Origin: Clostridiales bacterium
Lineage (GTDB): Bacteria > Bacillota > Clostridia > Christensenellales > Christensenellaceae
Direction: 5' to 3'
Length of the DNA stretch: 7,897 nucleotides
Assembly: GCA_003510345.1 (NCBI GenBank)
Contig: DOMW01000051.1
Span: 1-7,897 of the forward strand
The notes beneath the pieces are model-generated. The model did no database searches. It worked only from the letters and a program-made list of their open reading frames with translations, and had not been told where the DNA came from. A program made the translations under genes and the position numbers. Shown here piece after piece: positions 1-6,199 of the stretch; position 1 is the stretch's first letter, and each line of letters begins with the position of its first letter.

Positions 1-118
1 CCACAGAGGAATACCCAAAAGTAAACGCAAGATATTTGCACAACAAAATATGGGTTCGTATTTGGGCATACCTCCCGGGGATTTTCCCGAAAAAGCCATT
101 TCCATAACAAATAACTTG
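1..118. other. upstream region without a recognisable gene
   Basis: I see no gene I can support here. All three forward frames are closed by stops before the flhA start: frame 1 at 22-24, frame 3 near 103-105 and frame 2 at 122-124. Any upstream gene could therefore contribute at most a short C-terminal tail (7, 34 or 40 residues). None of the three tails resembles the end of FlhB, the usual flhA neighbour. Two reverse frames are open to the window edge but lack a well-spaced start and SD. Small palindromic fragments (for example a 4-bp stem at 27-39, and CGGG/CCCG near 76-90) are too weak to call terminators. Confidence 0.4.
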
Positions 119-122
119 TTGT
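104..122. repeat. short inverted repeat overlapping the -35 box
   Basis: The sequence reads ATAACAA, then a 5-base spacer ATAAC, then TTGTTGT. The AACAA/TTGTT core is a perfect 5-bp dyad; as RNA it would extend to about 7 pairs with one G-U. It overlaps the proposed -35 hexamer TTGTAA at 119-124, which is where a repressor or activator site could act. It is AT-rich and short, so chance is a real alternative. No known operator consensus is recognised. Confidence 0.25.
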
Positions 123-147
123 AAAATATCATACAAATCAGTATAAT
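119..147 (+). promoter_or_regulatory. candidate SigA-type promoter for flhA
   Basis: A -35-like TTGTAA (119-124; 4 of 6 match TTGACA) is followed after exactly 17 bases by a perfect -10 TATAAT (142-147). Transcription would begin near 154, giving a leader of about 40 bases before flhA. Further -10-like hexamers lie just downstream (TATAAT at 150-155, TATACT at 161-166) without good partners. The surroundings are strongly AT-rich. This would let flhA and the genes after it be transcribed independently of whatever lies upstream. Assignment is by consensus matching only. Confidence 0.5.
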
Positions 148-194
148 GATATAATAAGGTTATACTATGCGATAATACTGCCAAGGGGTAGAAA

Positions 195-2249
195 ATGAAG
201 ACAAGGGACGTTTTTATAGCATTTGTGGTATTGGTAGTCATTTTGCTGATTATCGTGCCCGTGCCGACACAGCTTTTGGACGTGCTTTTTATCGTCAATA
301 TTTCTATTTCCTTTTTGGTTCTTTTAATGTCTATGTTTGTGAAAGAGGCACTGGATTTTTCTATCTTTCCCTCACTGTTGCTCATTACCACGCTATTTCG
401 ATTAGGGTTGAATATTTCGTCTACCCGCTTGATCCTCGGGAACGAAGGGTACGCGGGCGAAGTGGTGCTGGCTTTTGGTGAATTTGCCACGGGCGGCAAC
501 TTCATTGTAGGTGTTATCATCTTCCTTATTATAATGATCGTGCAGTTTGTCGTAATTACAAAGGGCGCGGAACGTGTGGCCGAGGTTTCGGCGCGTTTTA
601 CGCTGGACGCGATGCCCGGCAAGCAGATGGCGATCGACGCGGACTTAAACGCCGGCCTCATTGACGAACAGCAGGCGAAGGAACGCCGCGAGAAAGTGAC
701 AAGCGAAGCGGATTTTTACGGCTCTATGGACGGCGCGAGCAAATTTGTAAAGGGCGACGCGATTGTGGGTATCATCATCACGGCGATCAACCTCGTGGGC
801 GGCATCGTGATTGCCATGTTGGGCGACCCGCCGATGGAGATTATGGACGCGCTGACCCTTTACGGCCAGGCGACGATAGGCGACGGGCTTGTAAGCCAGA
901 TACCGTCGCTCATTATTTCCATTGCGACAGGTATTTTGGTAACGCGCTCGGCGTCCAAAGAAAACTTGGGCCGCGATATACTGGAGCAATTCACGCGCCA
1001 GCCGATGATATTCTATGTGCTGGGTATCATACTGGTCGTTTTTGCGATGATCCCCGGATTGCCAAAACCGCCGCTGTTCATTATCGCGGGGGTGATGATT
1101 TTGGCGGGCTACATGCTTTCCAGGGCGGCAAAGCAGCCCGAGCCGATGATGGTGGAGGAAGACCAGGCGGCGGCCGCCGCCGCGGAAAAGCGAAAGCCGG
1201 AGAATGTGACGCAGCTTTTGCAGGTGGAGCTTATAGGCATAGAGTTAGGCTACGGGTTGGTGCCGCTTGTGGACGCGAACCAAGGCGGTGACCTGTTGGA
1301 GCGCGTGGTGATGATCCGCAGGCAGTGCGCTATGGACCTCGGGATCATCGTGCCGGTCATCCGCATCCGGGATAATATACAGCTCGGCACGAATGAATAT
1401 GTGATAAAAATAAAGGGTGTGGAAGTCGCCAAGGGTGAAGTGATGATGGATCATATCATGGCGCTCACAACGGAAGACGTGAAGGGCAACATAAAGGGGA
1501 TAGACACGGTGGAGCCGACGTTCGGCCTGCCTGCGACATGGATACCTGAAAGCGAACGGGAAAAGGCGGAGCTTTTGGGGTATACGACGGTAGACGCGCC
1601 CTCGGTGATCGCGACGCACCTGACAGAAACGATAAAGCGCCACAGCCACGAGCTTTTGACCCGCCAGCAGGTGCAGATGCTGCTCGACAACCTGAAGGGG
1701 TCGCAGCCCGCGTTAGTGGAAGAAGTTGTACCAAAGCTGTTCTCGCTCGGCGAGATACAAAAAGTGCTGGGTAACCTTTTAAAGGAGGCGGTATCCATAC
1801 GCGATATGGGCACGATCCTTGAGACGCTTGCCGATTATGGCGGTGTGGTGCGCGATGTGGATCTATTGACGGAATATGTGCGGAAGAGCCTTTTCCGGTC
1901 GATTTCCAAGCAGTTTATCCCCACGGGCAAAGCGCGCGTTATCACGCTCGACCCGGGGCTGGAACAGATGATTTCCGAAAAGACAAAACAAACGGAGCAG
2001 GGCACTTATGTCGCGCTATCCCAGGGGGAGATACAAAGCATCTACGCCAGTTTAAAGAGTGCGATCGAGCGGATGACGAACCTGGGGGTAACGCCTATTG
2101 TTTTAGCGTCCCCGCTTGTGCGGCGGCAGTTTAAAAATGTGACGTCGCAGATGGTTCCGGATCTGATCGTCCTTTCGTACAATGAACTGGACAGCAATGT
2201 GGAAGTGTTTTCGGACGGGGTAGTTAGTATGCTGGCAAATGCAATGTAG
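195..2249 (+). CDS. flhA: FlhA, flagellar type III export gate protein
   Basis: FlhA is the large inner-membrane subunit of the flagellar export gate; it couples proton motive force to subunit export and its cytoplasmic domain docks chaperone-substrate complexes. The 684-residue product has the usual family length. Hydrophobic segments fill residues 7-122 and 189-308, consistent with the eight-helix N-terminal domain. The FHIPEP signature follows the fourth helix (RVAEVSARFTLDAMPGKQM, 127-145, then AIDADLNAG). K183 and D188 have the same spacing as Salmonella K203 and D208, residues tied to proton coupling. An Ala-rich linker (325-330, within DQAAAAAAEK) leads to a soluble domain of about 350 residues. 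The start ATG is preceded by AAGGGG (183-188) at a six-base spacing. flhF follows after 27 bases. Identification is firm. Confidence 0.98.
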   Translation: MKTRDVFIAFVVLVVILLIIVPVPTQLLDVLFIVNISISFLVLLMSMFVKEALDFSIFPSLLLITTLFRLGLNISSTRLILGNEGYAGEVVLAFGEFATGGNFIVGVIIFLIIMIVQFVVITKGAERVAEVSARFTLDAMPGKQMAIDADLNAGLIDEQQAKERREKVTSEADFYGSMDGASKFVKGDAIVGIIITAINLVGGIVIAMLGDPPMEIMDALTLYGQATIGDGLVSQIPSLIISIATGILVTRSASKENLGRDILEQFTRQPMIFYVLGIILVVFAMIPGLPKPPLFIIAGVMILAGYMLSRAAKQPEPMMVEEDQAAAAAAEKRKPENVTQLLQVELIGIELGYGLVPLVDANQGGDLLERVVMIRRQCAMDLGIIVPVIRIRDNIQLGTNEYVIKIKGVEVAKGEVMMDHIMALTTEDVKGNIKGIDTVEPTFGLPATWIPESEREKAELLGYTTVDAPSVIATHLTETIKRHSHELLTRQQVQMLLDNLKGSQPALVEEVVPKLFSLGEIQKVLGNLLKEAVSIRDMGTILETLADYGGVVRDVDLLTEYVRKSLFRSISKQFIPTGKARVITLDPGLEQMISEKTKQTEQGTYVALSQGEIQSIYASLKSAIERMTNLGVTPIVLASPLVRRQFKNVTSQMVPDLIVLSYNELDSNVEVFSDGVVSMLANAM

Positions 2250-2276
2250 AGTGAGGCAAGAAAGGGGAGGCAAGAG

Positions 2277-3602
2277 ATGAAGCTGAAGAAATATTATGCC
2301 GAAACAATGCAGGATGCGCTGAAACTCATAAAAGATGAGATCGGGCCGGATGCCGTTATAGTGAGCAGTAAATACGTGAAAACGAAAAAAGGGTTTTTTG
2401 GTTTATTTGCGAAAAAGCAGATAGAAGTGGTGGTTAGTTATGAAGAAAGGGAGAAGAACGGTTCGGGCGGCAAAGCGGCCGAGCTGAGAAAGTTTACCCC
2501 TATGATGGAGCGCGCGCAGCGCGCGGAAGACCCAAGAATGCCGGATATGAAGCGGTTTGAGCCGCTTGCGCAGCAGCAGGGCGTGTCGGTGGGTGCTGCG
2601 GCCAGCAACCCGTATGCCGCGCTCGTTGACCTGCCGCGCAAAGAGGAACAGCCGCATTTGATAAGGCCGCAGGCGGATAATATTGTGAGCCTGGATGTGA
2701 AGGAAACAACCGAAAAGCTGAAGAAGATAGACAGGCTGGATGAAAGCATCAATGAGCTGAAAAGCCTTATAAGTAACCTTTCCAGCCGGGTGGAAAATTA
2801 CAGCGGCGGTACGGAAGAGCGACTGTCGCTTCCCGTGCGGGGTCTCTTTTCCAAGCTGATCGCGAGCGATGTGCAGCGGAACCTTGCGACAGAGCTGTGC
2901 GTGAGGACGGAACAGATCGTCGCCGGAAGGGACGCGGACCCGCAGGAAGTTTTAAAGAGCTTAACGCTTGACATGATGGGCAAGGTGAAGCCTATACAGT
3001 GCACAAAATATAAACGCAAGGTCATTATGCTGATCGGCCCGACGGGCGTGGGGAAAACAACGACGCTTGTAAAGCTCGCGAGCAAGCTGCTTTATGAGGA
3101 TAAGCTGGATATCGGCGTAATCAACGCGGACGTTTTCCGGGTGGCGGCGCAGGAACACTTAAAAGCGTATTGTGATATTTTAAACGCGGAGTTGATAACG
3201 ATCTACCGCCCGGAAGAGATCGCGGACGCGCTGGAGGCGTTTAACACAAAGGATATTGTGTTTATCGATACGGCGGGCAAGCTTTCGAGCAGCCCGGAAT
3301 ACCAGGAAGAAATTGGCGCTCTTTTAAAAATGGGGAGTGTGGATGAAGTGTATCTGCTGCTTTCCGCCTCTACATCGGAAACGGTGATCAATAAAATACT
3401 GGACGATTATTCTTTTATGAATGTGCACAGTATCATCATTACAAAAGTGGATGAAACGCCCACGGCAGGATCTGTGCTGTATATATCCAAAGAGAGCGGC
3501 AAGCCGCTTTCCTATGTTACGACAGGGCAGAACGTGCCGGACGATATCGCGGAAATTATTCCGGAAGAAATAATAGATTCGATTTTGGAGTGTGGTCAAT
3601 AA
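2277..3602 (+). CDS. flhF: FlhF, SRP-type GTPase for flagellar placement
   Basis: FlhF is the third SRP-family GTPase beside Ffh and FtsY; it dimerises on GTP and directs where the basal body forms. The 441-residue product shows the typical N-terminus (MKLKKYYAETMQDALKLIKDEIG), with a basic patch KTKKGFFGLFAKK just after it. A variable middle contains a probable coiled coil at about 143-175. The NG domain carries P-loop GPTGVGKT (254-261), DVFRVAAQEHLKAY (the SRP-type G2 region), DTAGK (331-335, G3) and TKVDE (389-393, G4), then a G5-like GQNVPDDI near the C-terminus. The start is set by a strong SD AAAGGGGAGG (2261-2270), six bases from the ATG. The stop codon shares its last base with the flhG start, so the two are probably translationally coupled. 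Confidence 0.97.
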   Translation: MKLKKYYAETMQDALKLIKDEIGPDAVIVSSKYVKTKKGFFGLFAKKQIEVVVSYEEREKNGSGGKAAELRKFTPMMERAQRAEDPRMPDMKRFEPLAQQQGVSVGAAASNPYAALVDLPRKEEQPHLIRPQADNIVSLDVKETTEKLKKIDRLDESINELKSLISNLSSRVENYSGGTEERLSLPVRGLFSKLIASDVQRNLATELCVRTEQIVAGRDADPQEVLKSLTLDMMGKVKPIQCTKYKRKVIMLIGPTGVGKTTTLVKLASKLLYEDKLDIGVINADVFRVAAQEHLKAYCDILNAELITIYRPEEIADALEAFNTKDIVFIDTAGKLSSSPEYQEEIGALLKMGSVDEVYLLLSASTSETVINKILDDYSFMNVHSIIITKVDETPTAGSVLYISKESGKPLSYVTTGQNVPDDIAEIIPEEIIDSILECGQ

Positions 3603-4471
3603 TGGGAGACCAAGCGCAAAGATTGCGAGAGATCGCGCGTCAGCAAAAATTTGCCCCAATCGCGCGGGATGCGGAGAAAAAAAGTCAGGTGTATTGCATC
3701 ACCAGCGGAAAAGGCGGCGTGGGAAAAACCAGCTTTTCCGTGAATCTTGCCATTGCTTTGTCGCGCTGCGGGAAAAAAGTTGTGATCATTGACGCGGATT
3801 TCGGATTCTCGAATGTGAATATACTGATGGGGACCAACTCAAAATACAACATGAGCCATGTATTAAATGGCGAGAAGATGCTCAATGAGGTCATGGAGGA
3901 ATGCTTCCCGAACGTATGGCATATTTCGGGGGGGGCAGGCATGGCGGATCTTTTAAAGATCGACCATGCGCGCCTTGCGCAGGCGATGCGGCAAATGGCG
4001 CAGCTTGAGCAGAACGCGGACTATATACTGATCGACACCGGCGCGGGGATGAACGATGTCGTGCTACGTATGATTTCGGCGAGCGACCACACCATCATTG
4101 TAATGACAGCGGAACCGACTTCGCTGATCGACAGCTATGTTGTGCTGAAGATGGCGGCTGCCCTGCCGGAAAAACCGGATATATGGACGATCGTGAACAA
4201 GGCGTCGTCGGAGGCGGAAGCGCAAAAGACATTTGACAGTTTTTATAAGGTTGCGCAAAAGCATTTGAAATATGATGTAAGTATGATGGGGTATTTGCCC
4301 AGAGACAACAGGATGACAAATTCCATTTCGGCGCTTGTGCCGTTTGTGATGCAATATCCGTCCAGTCCGCTTTCACTGAGGATACAATCGATGGCGAATG
4401 TGGTTTCCAAAGTAGAAGCGGAGAAGGCCAAAGGGATAAAAAGTTTTTTCACTAAATTCTGGAAGGGTTGA
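3602..4471 (+). CDS. flhG: FlhG (FleN/YlxH), MinD-type ATPase controlling flagellar number
   Basis: FlhG is a ParA/MinD-family ATPase that stimulates FlhF GTPase activity and limits or patterns flagella. The ATG at 3602 overlaps the flhF stop (TAATG) and gives 289 residues beginning MGDQAQRLREIA. This is the DQAxxLR activator helix known from FlhG (D3, Q4, A5, L8, R9), so I prefer this start over an in-frame GTG at 3590. A GGAG at 3587-3590 can act as SD (11-base spacing). The deviant Walker A is SGKGGVGKTS (35-44), with the signature lysine K37. The switch region is IIDADFGFSN (62-71) and Walker B is ILIDTGAG (142-149). The C-terminus GIKSFFTKFWKG (278-289) looks like the amphipathic membrane-targeting helix of MinD-like proteins. 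A 42-base gap separates it from the next gene. Confidence 0.96.
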   Translation: MGDQAQRLREIARQQKFAPIARDAEKKSQVYCITSGKGGVGKTSFSVNLAIALSRCGKKVVIIDADFGFSNVNILMGTNSKYNMSHVLNGEKMLNEVMEECFPNVWHISGGAGMADLLKIDHARLAQAMRQMAQLEQNADYILIDTGAGMNDVVLRMISASDHTIIVMTAEPTSLIDSYVVLKMAAALPEKPDIWTIVNKASSEAEAQKTFDSFYKVAQKHLKYDVSMMGYLPRDNRMTNSISALVPFVMQYPSSPLSLRIQSMANVVSKVEAEKAKGIKSFFTKFWKG

Positions 4472-4513
4472 TTTTGCCGTACGAGGGTAGGCATAAGCAG
4501 AGAAAGGGGTACT

Positions 4514-5212
4514 ATGGCTAGTGGCATAAAGCAATTGCAAACGGGGGATACAATGCAAATTGATGTATCCGAGACAAAACAAATTAAAACACATGTGGAA
4601 GTGCTGCAAGACCCATACGTTTGGGCGGCTGATTTTATGCCGGATATCTGGGATGAAAACTGGCGGGGAAAAGCGCTGGACTTGTTTTATATTCGGGAAG
4701 GCTCGGTTTTTTCCTTCCTTGTGGAGATCGAGGGGCGCGATAAGGTAGAAGGCATCCAACTGACCCGTATGCTGCGGGTATCCGAAGTGGAGGAAGTGCA
4801 GAGAAGGGCCAGTTACCGCTTGCAGCACGCGTTTGACGTGTACCTCAAGACAAAAACGCTCGGCGAAGGCGCGGAGGAAGAGGCGCCGGACGAGGGCGGC
4901 TCTGCGGATGTGTTCGATGATGAGCAGGAACGGCTGGCAGAAAAATGCAAGGGCGTCGATATTTCGGAAACGGGCGTGGGGCTTACGGCGCAGGGGGAGT
5001 GGCAGGAAGGCGACGAGGTAACTTGTGAGTTTGAAATAAACGGCGAAGTGTACGCGCTTGAAGCAACCATTGTGCGCCGCCTTTTATGGGAAAAAGAAAA
5101 AACTTTCTTTTATAGGCTGGGCATAAAGTTTAATGAGGAAGATGAAGCACAGTCAAGGAGCATACGGCGGTTTATCTACCAGCAGCAAATAAGGAACGCA
5201 AAGGATTGGTGA
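4514..5212 (+). CDS. ycgR: YcgR-like PilZ domain protein, predicted c-di-GMP receptor
   Basis: The 232-residue product has the two-part layout of YcgR proteins: an N-terminal YcgR-N-type beta domain (about 1-92) and a C-terminal PilZ domain. The c-di-GMP motifs are intact: RxxxR at R98-R102 (QRRASYR) and DxSxxG at D149-G154 (DISETG). YcgR family proteins slow or bias the flagellar motor when c-di-GMP is high, which suits its place among flagellar genes. The two motifs are 46 residues apart, versus about 27 as I recall for E. coli YcgR, because of a very acidic insert (about 117-143; 12 Asp/Glu). Two starts are possible: ATG 4514 after AAAGGGG (4503-4509) and ATG 4553 after GGGGGA (4543-4548). 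I choose 4514 because LQTGDTMQIDV (8-18) looks like the first strand of YcgR-N. Membrane segments are absent. Orthology to E. coli ycgR is by architecture only. Confidence 0.88.
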   Translation: MASGIKQLQTGDTMQIDVSETKQIKTHVEVLQDPYVWAADFMPDIWDENWRGKALDLFYIREGSVFSFLVEIEGRDKVEGIQLTRMLRVSEVEEVQRRASYRLQHAFDVYLKTKTLGEGAEEEAPDEGGSADVFDDEQERLAEKCKGVDISETGVGLTAQGEWQEGDEVTCEFEINGEVYALEATIVRRLLWEKEKTFFYRLGIKFNEEDEAQSRSIRRFIYQQQIRNAKDW

Positions 5213-5223
5213 AAAAACTCAAT

Positions 5224-5248
5224 AGGGGGATTCTTTTTTAGGAAGAAT
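5224..5248 (+). promoter_or_regulatory. fliA translation-initiation region: strong SD plus hairpin
   Basis: AGGGGGA (5224-5230) is the best SD before fliA but is 28 bases from the ATG. Between them, ATTCTT (5230-5235) and AAGAAT (5243-5248) form a perfect 6-bp inverted repeat with a 7-base loop. If the hairpin forms, the distance from SD to ATG shrinks to about 9 bases. The alternative SD AGGAAG (5240-5245, 12-base spacing) lies partly inside the stem. The stem is AU-rich and probably marginal in stability, so this is a hypothesis about start control. Confidence 0.35.
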
Positions 5249-5257
5249 GCTATATGC

Positions 5258-6049
5258 ATGGATGATATAAACAAAGCGGCTGTAAAAAAGACGGATGAGC
5301 AGGCCGGGCCACTGTGGGAAGAATATTTTGCCGATAAAAGCGTGGAAAACAAGAACGCTTTGTTGATGCATTATTTATATCTGGTCAAACGAATCGTTTT
5401 AAGGATGATGCCCACTTATAAAAATCAAAGTGACTATGACGACCTTTTGTCAAACGGTGTGATCGGCCTGATGGACGCGATCAGTAAATTTGACATGCTG
5501 CGCAACGTGAAATTTGAAACATACGCAAGCAAGCGGATACAGGGTGAAATATTGGATTATATGCGCAAGCAGGACTGGATATCGAGCAGTATGCGCACGC
5601 GTATCAAAAAAGTGAAGCAAACGTACGACTCGCTTTCGGCGCAGATAGGCAGGCAGCCTTCCGAGCAGGAAGTTGCGGATGTGCTGGATCTTACGCCGAA
5701 TCAGGTGAAAGAAGCGGTCGATAACGAATATCTGTACAGCATCATCCATTTCGAGAGCGTGATTTCCTCTAACGCGGGCGAGGAGCCGATCAAAGTGATC
5801 GATACCTTGCAGGACAGCGACGAGGACGCGATGCCCGAGCAGCATTTGGAGAAAAAGGAAACGCTTAAGCTTTTGACGGCAGTGCTGGACGACTTGCCGG
5901 AAAACGAAAAGCTGGTTATAGACCTTTATTACCGTAAGGAACTTTTATTGAAGGAAATCGCGCAGGTTCTGAATGTATCGGAATCGCGCGTATCGCAGAT
6001 TCATTCTAAAGCAATCAAGCGGATACAAGAAAAGATGCAGATCGGGTAA
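5258..6049 (+). CDS. fliA: FliA/SigD, flagellar sigma-28 factor
   Basis: This 263-residue sigma-70-family factor of the FliA/WhiG group directs RNA polymerase to late flagellar and motility promoters and is normally held by the anti-sigma factor FlgM (not in this window). Region 2 contains YDDLLSNGVIGLMDAISKFD (60-79). It continues with YASKRIQGEILDYMRKQDWI (89-108), matching the FliA hallmark region 2.4, where an ILDxxRxxDW-like string is typical. Region 3 follows (about 113-160, RTRIKKVKQTYDSLSAQIGRQPSEQEVADVL). Region 4 is LPENEKLVIDLYYRKELLLK at 213-232, with a helix-turn-helix EIAQVLNVSESRVSQIHSKAI at about 233-253. Upstream ATGs at 5247 and 5254 are in other frames and close quickly. 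In B. subtilis sigD likewise lies at the end of the fla/che operon. The window shows no clear terminator after it. Confidence 0.97.
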   Translation: MDDINKAAVKKTDEQAGPLWEEYFADKSVENKNALLMHYLYLVKRIVLRMMPTYKNQSDYDDLLSNGVIGLMDAISKFDMLRNVKFETYASKRIQGEILDYMRKQDWISSSMRTRIKKVKQTYDSLSAQIGRQPSEQEVADVLDLTPNQVKEAVDNEYLYSIIHFESVISSNAGEEPIKVIDTLQDSDEDAMPEQHLEKKETLKLLTAVLDDLPENEKLVIDLYYRKELLLKEIAQVLNVSESRVSQIHSKAIKRIQEKMQIG

Positions 6050-6132
6050 TGGGCGGCGATTCTACGTTTTTTTCTTGCTTATTTGCCGATTTTAACATCT
6101 CATGGCCTTGATTTAGTGCCGGGCATGATAAT

Positions 6133-6158
6133 TAAGTTTTAAATGTTTATAACGATAG
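6133..6158 (+). promoter_or_regulatory. candidate sigma-28-type promoter upstream of fapA
   Basis: TAAG (6133-6136) and AACGATAG (6151-6158) are separated by 14 bases. The B. subtilis SigD consensus is about TAAA-N14-16-GCCGATAT; the matches here are 3 of 4 and 5 of 8, with the CGATA core kept. A TATAAT at 6164-6169 could be a SigA -10 instead, but no -35-like hexamer sits 16-18 bases upstream of it. The surrounding 150-base gap is AT-rich and is the only long gene-free interval after the flhA start. This is weak consensus evidence. Confidence 0.3.
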
Positions 6159-6199
6159 TATAGTATAATATATATTGAAGAGGTGTTTTAAAAAAAAGT

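Noticed and set aside
150..175. Possible sigma-28 promoter before flhA (TATA-N14-TGCGATAA)
   Set aside because: The transcript would begin almost at the SD (183-188), leaving hardly any leader; the SigA-type promoter upstream fits better.
1..194. c-di-GMP riboswitch before flhA
   Set aside because: The conserved core of class I c-di-GMP riboswitches is not present, and the proposed leader is only about 40 bases.
2511..2525. CGCGCGC-A-GCGCGCG near-palindrome in flhF
   Set aside because: It encodes ordinary residues (ERAQRAE) with GC-rich codons, and the position in a variable linker gives no reason to expect a role.
3590..3601. GTG start for flhG twelve bases upstream of the ATG
   Set aside because: The only nearby SD-like GGAG (3587-3590) overlaps this codon, and the DQAxxLR helix of FlhG normally sits at the very N-terminus, as it does with ATG 3602.
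6041..6075. Rho-independent terminator after fliA, suggested by a T7 run (6067-6073)
   Set aside because: Only about four base pairs (ATCG/CGAT) can form, and they end several bases before the T run.
6085..6092. GCCGATTT, a close match to a sigma-28 -10 box
   Set aside because: There is no TAAA-like -35 at 14-16 bases upstream; that region is a T run.
6049..6111. 20-residue ORF starting in the fliA stop codon (TAATG)
   Set aside because: It has no good SD, no recognisable motif and an unremarkable composition; the overlap alone is not enough.
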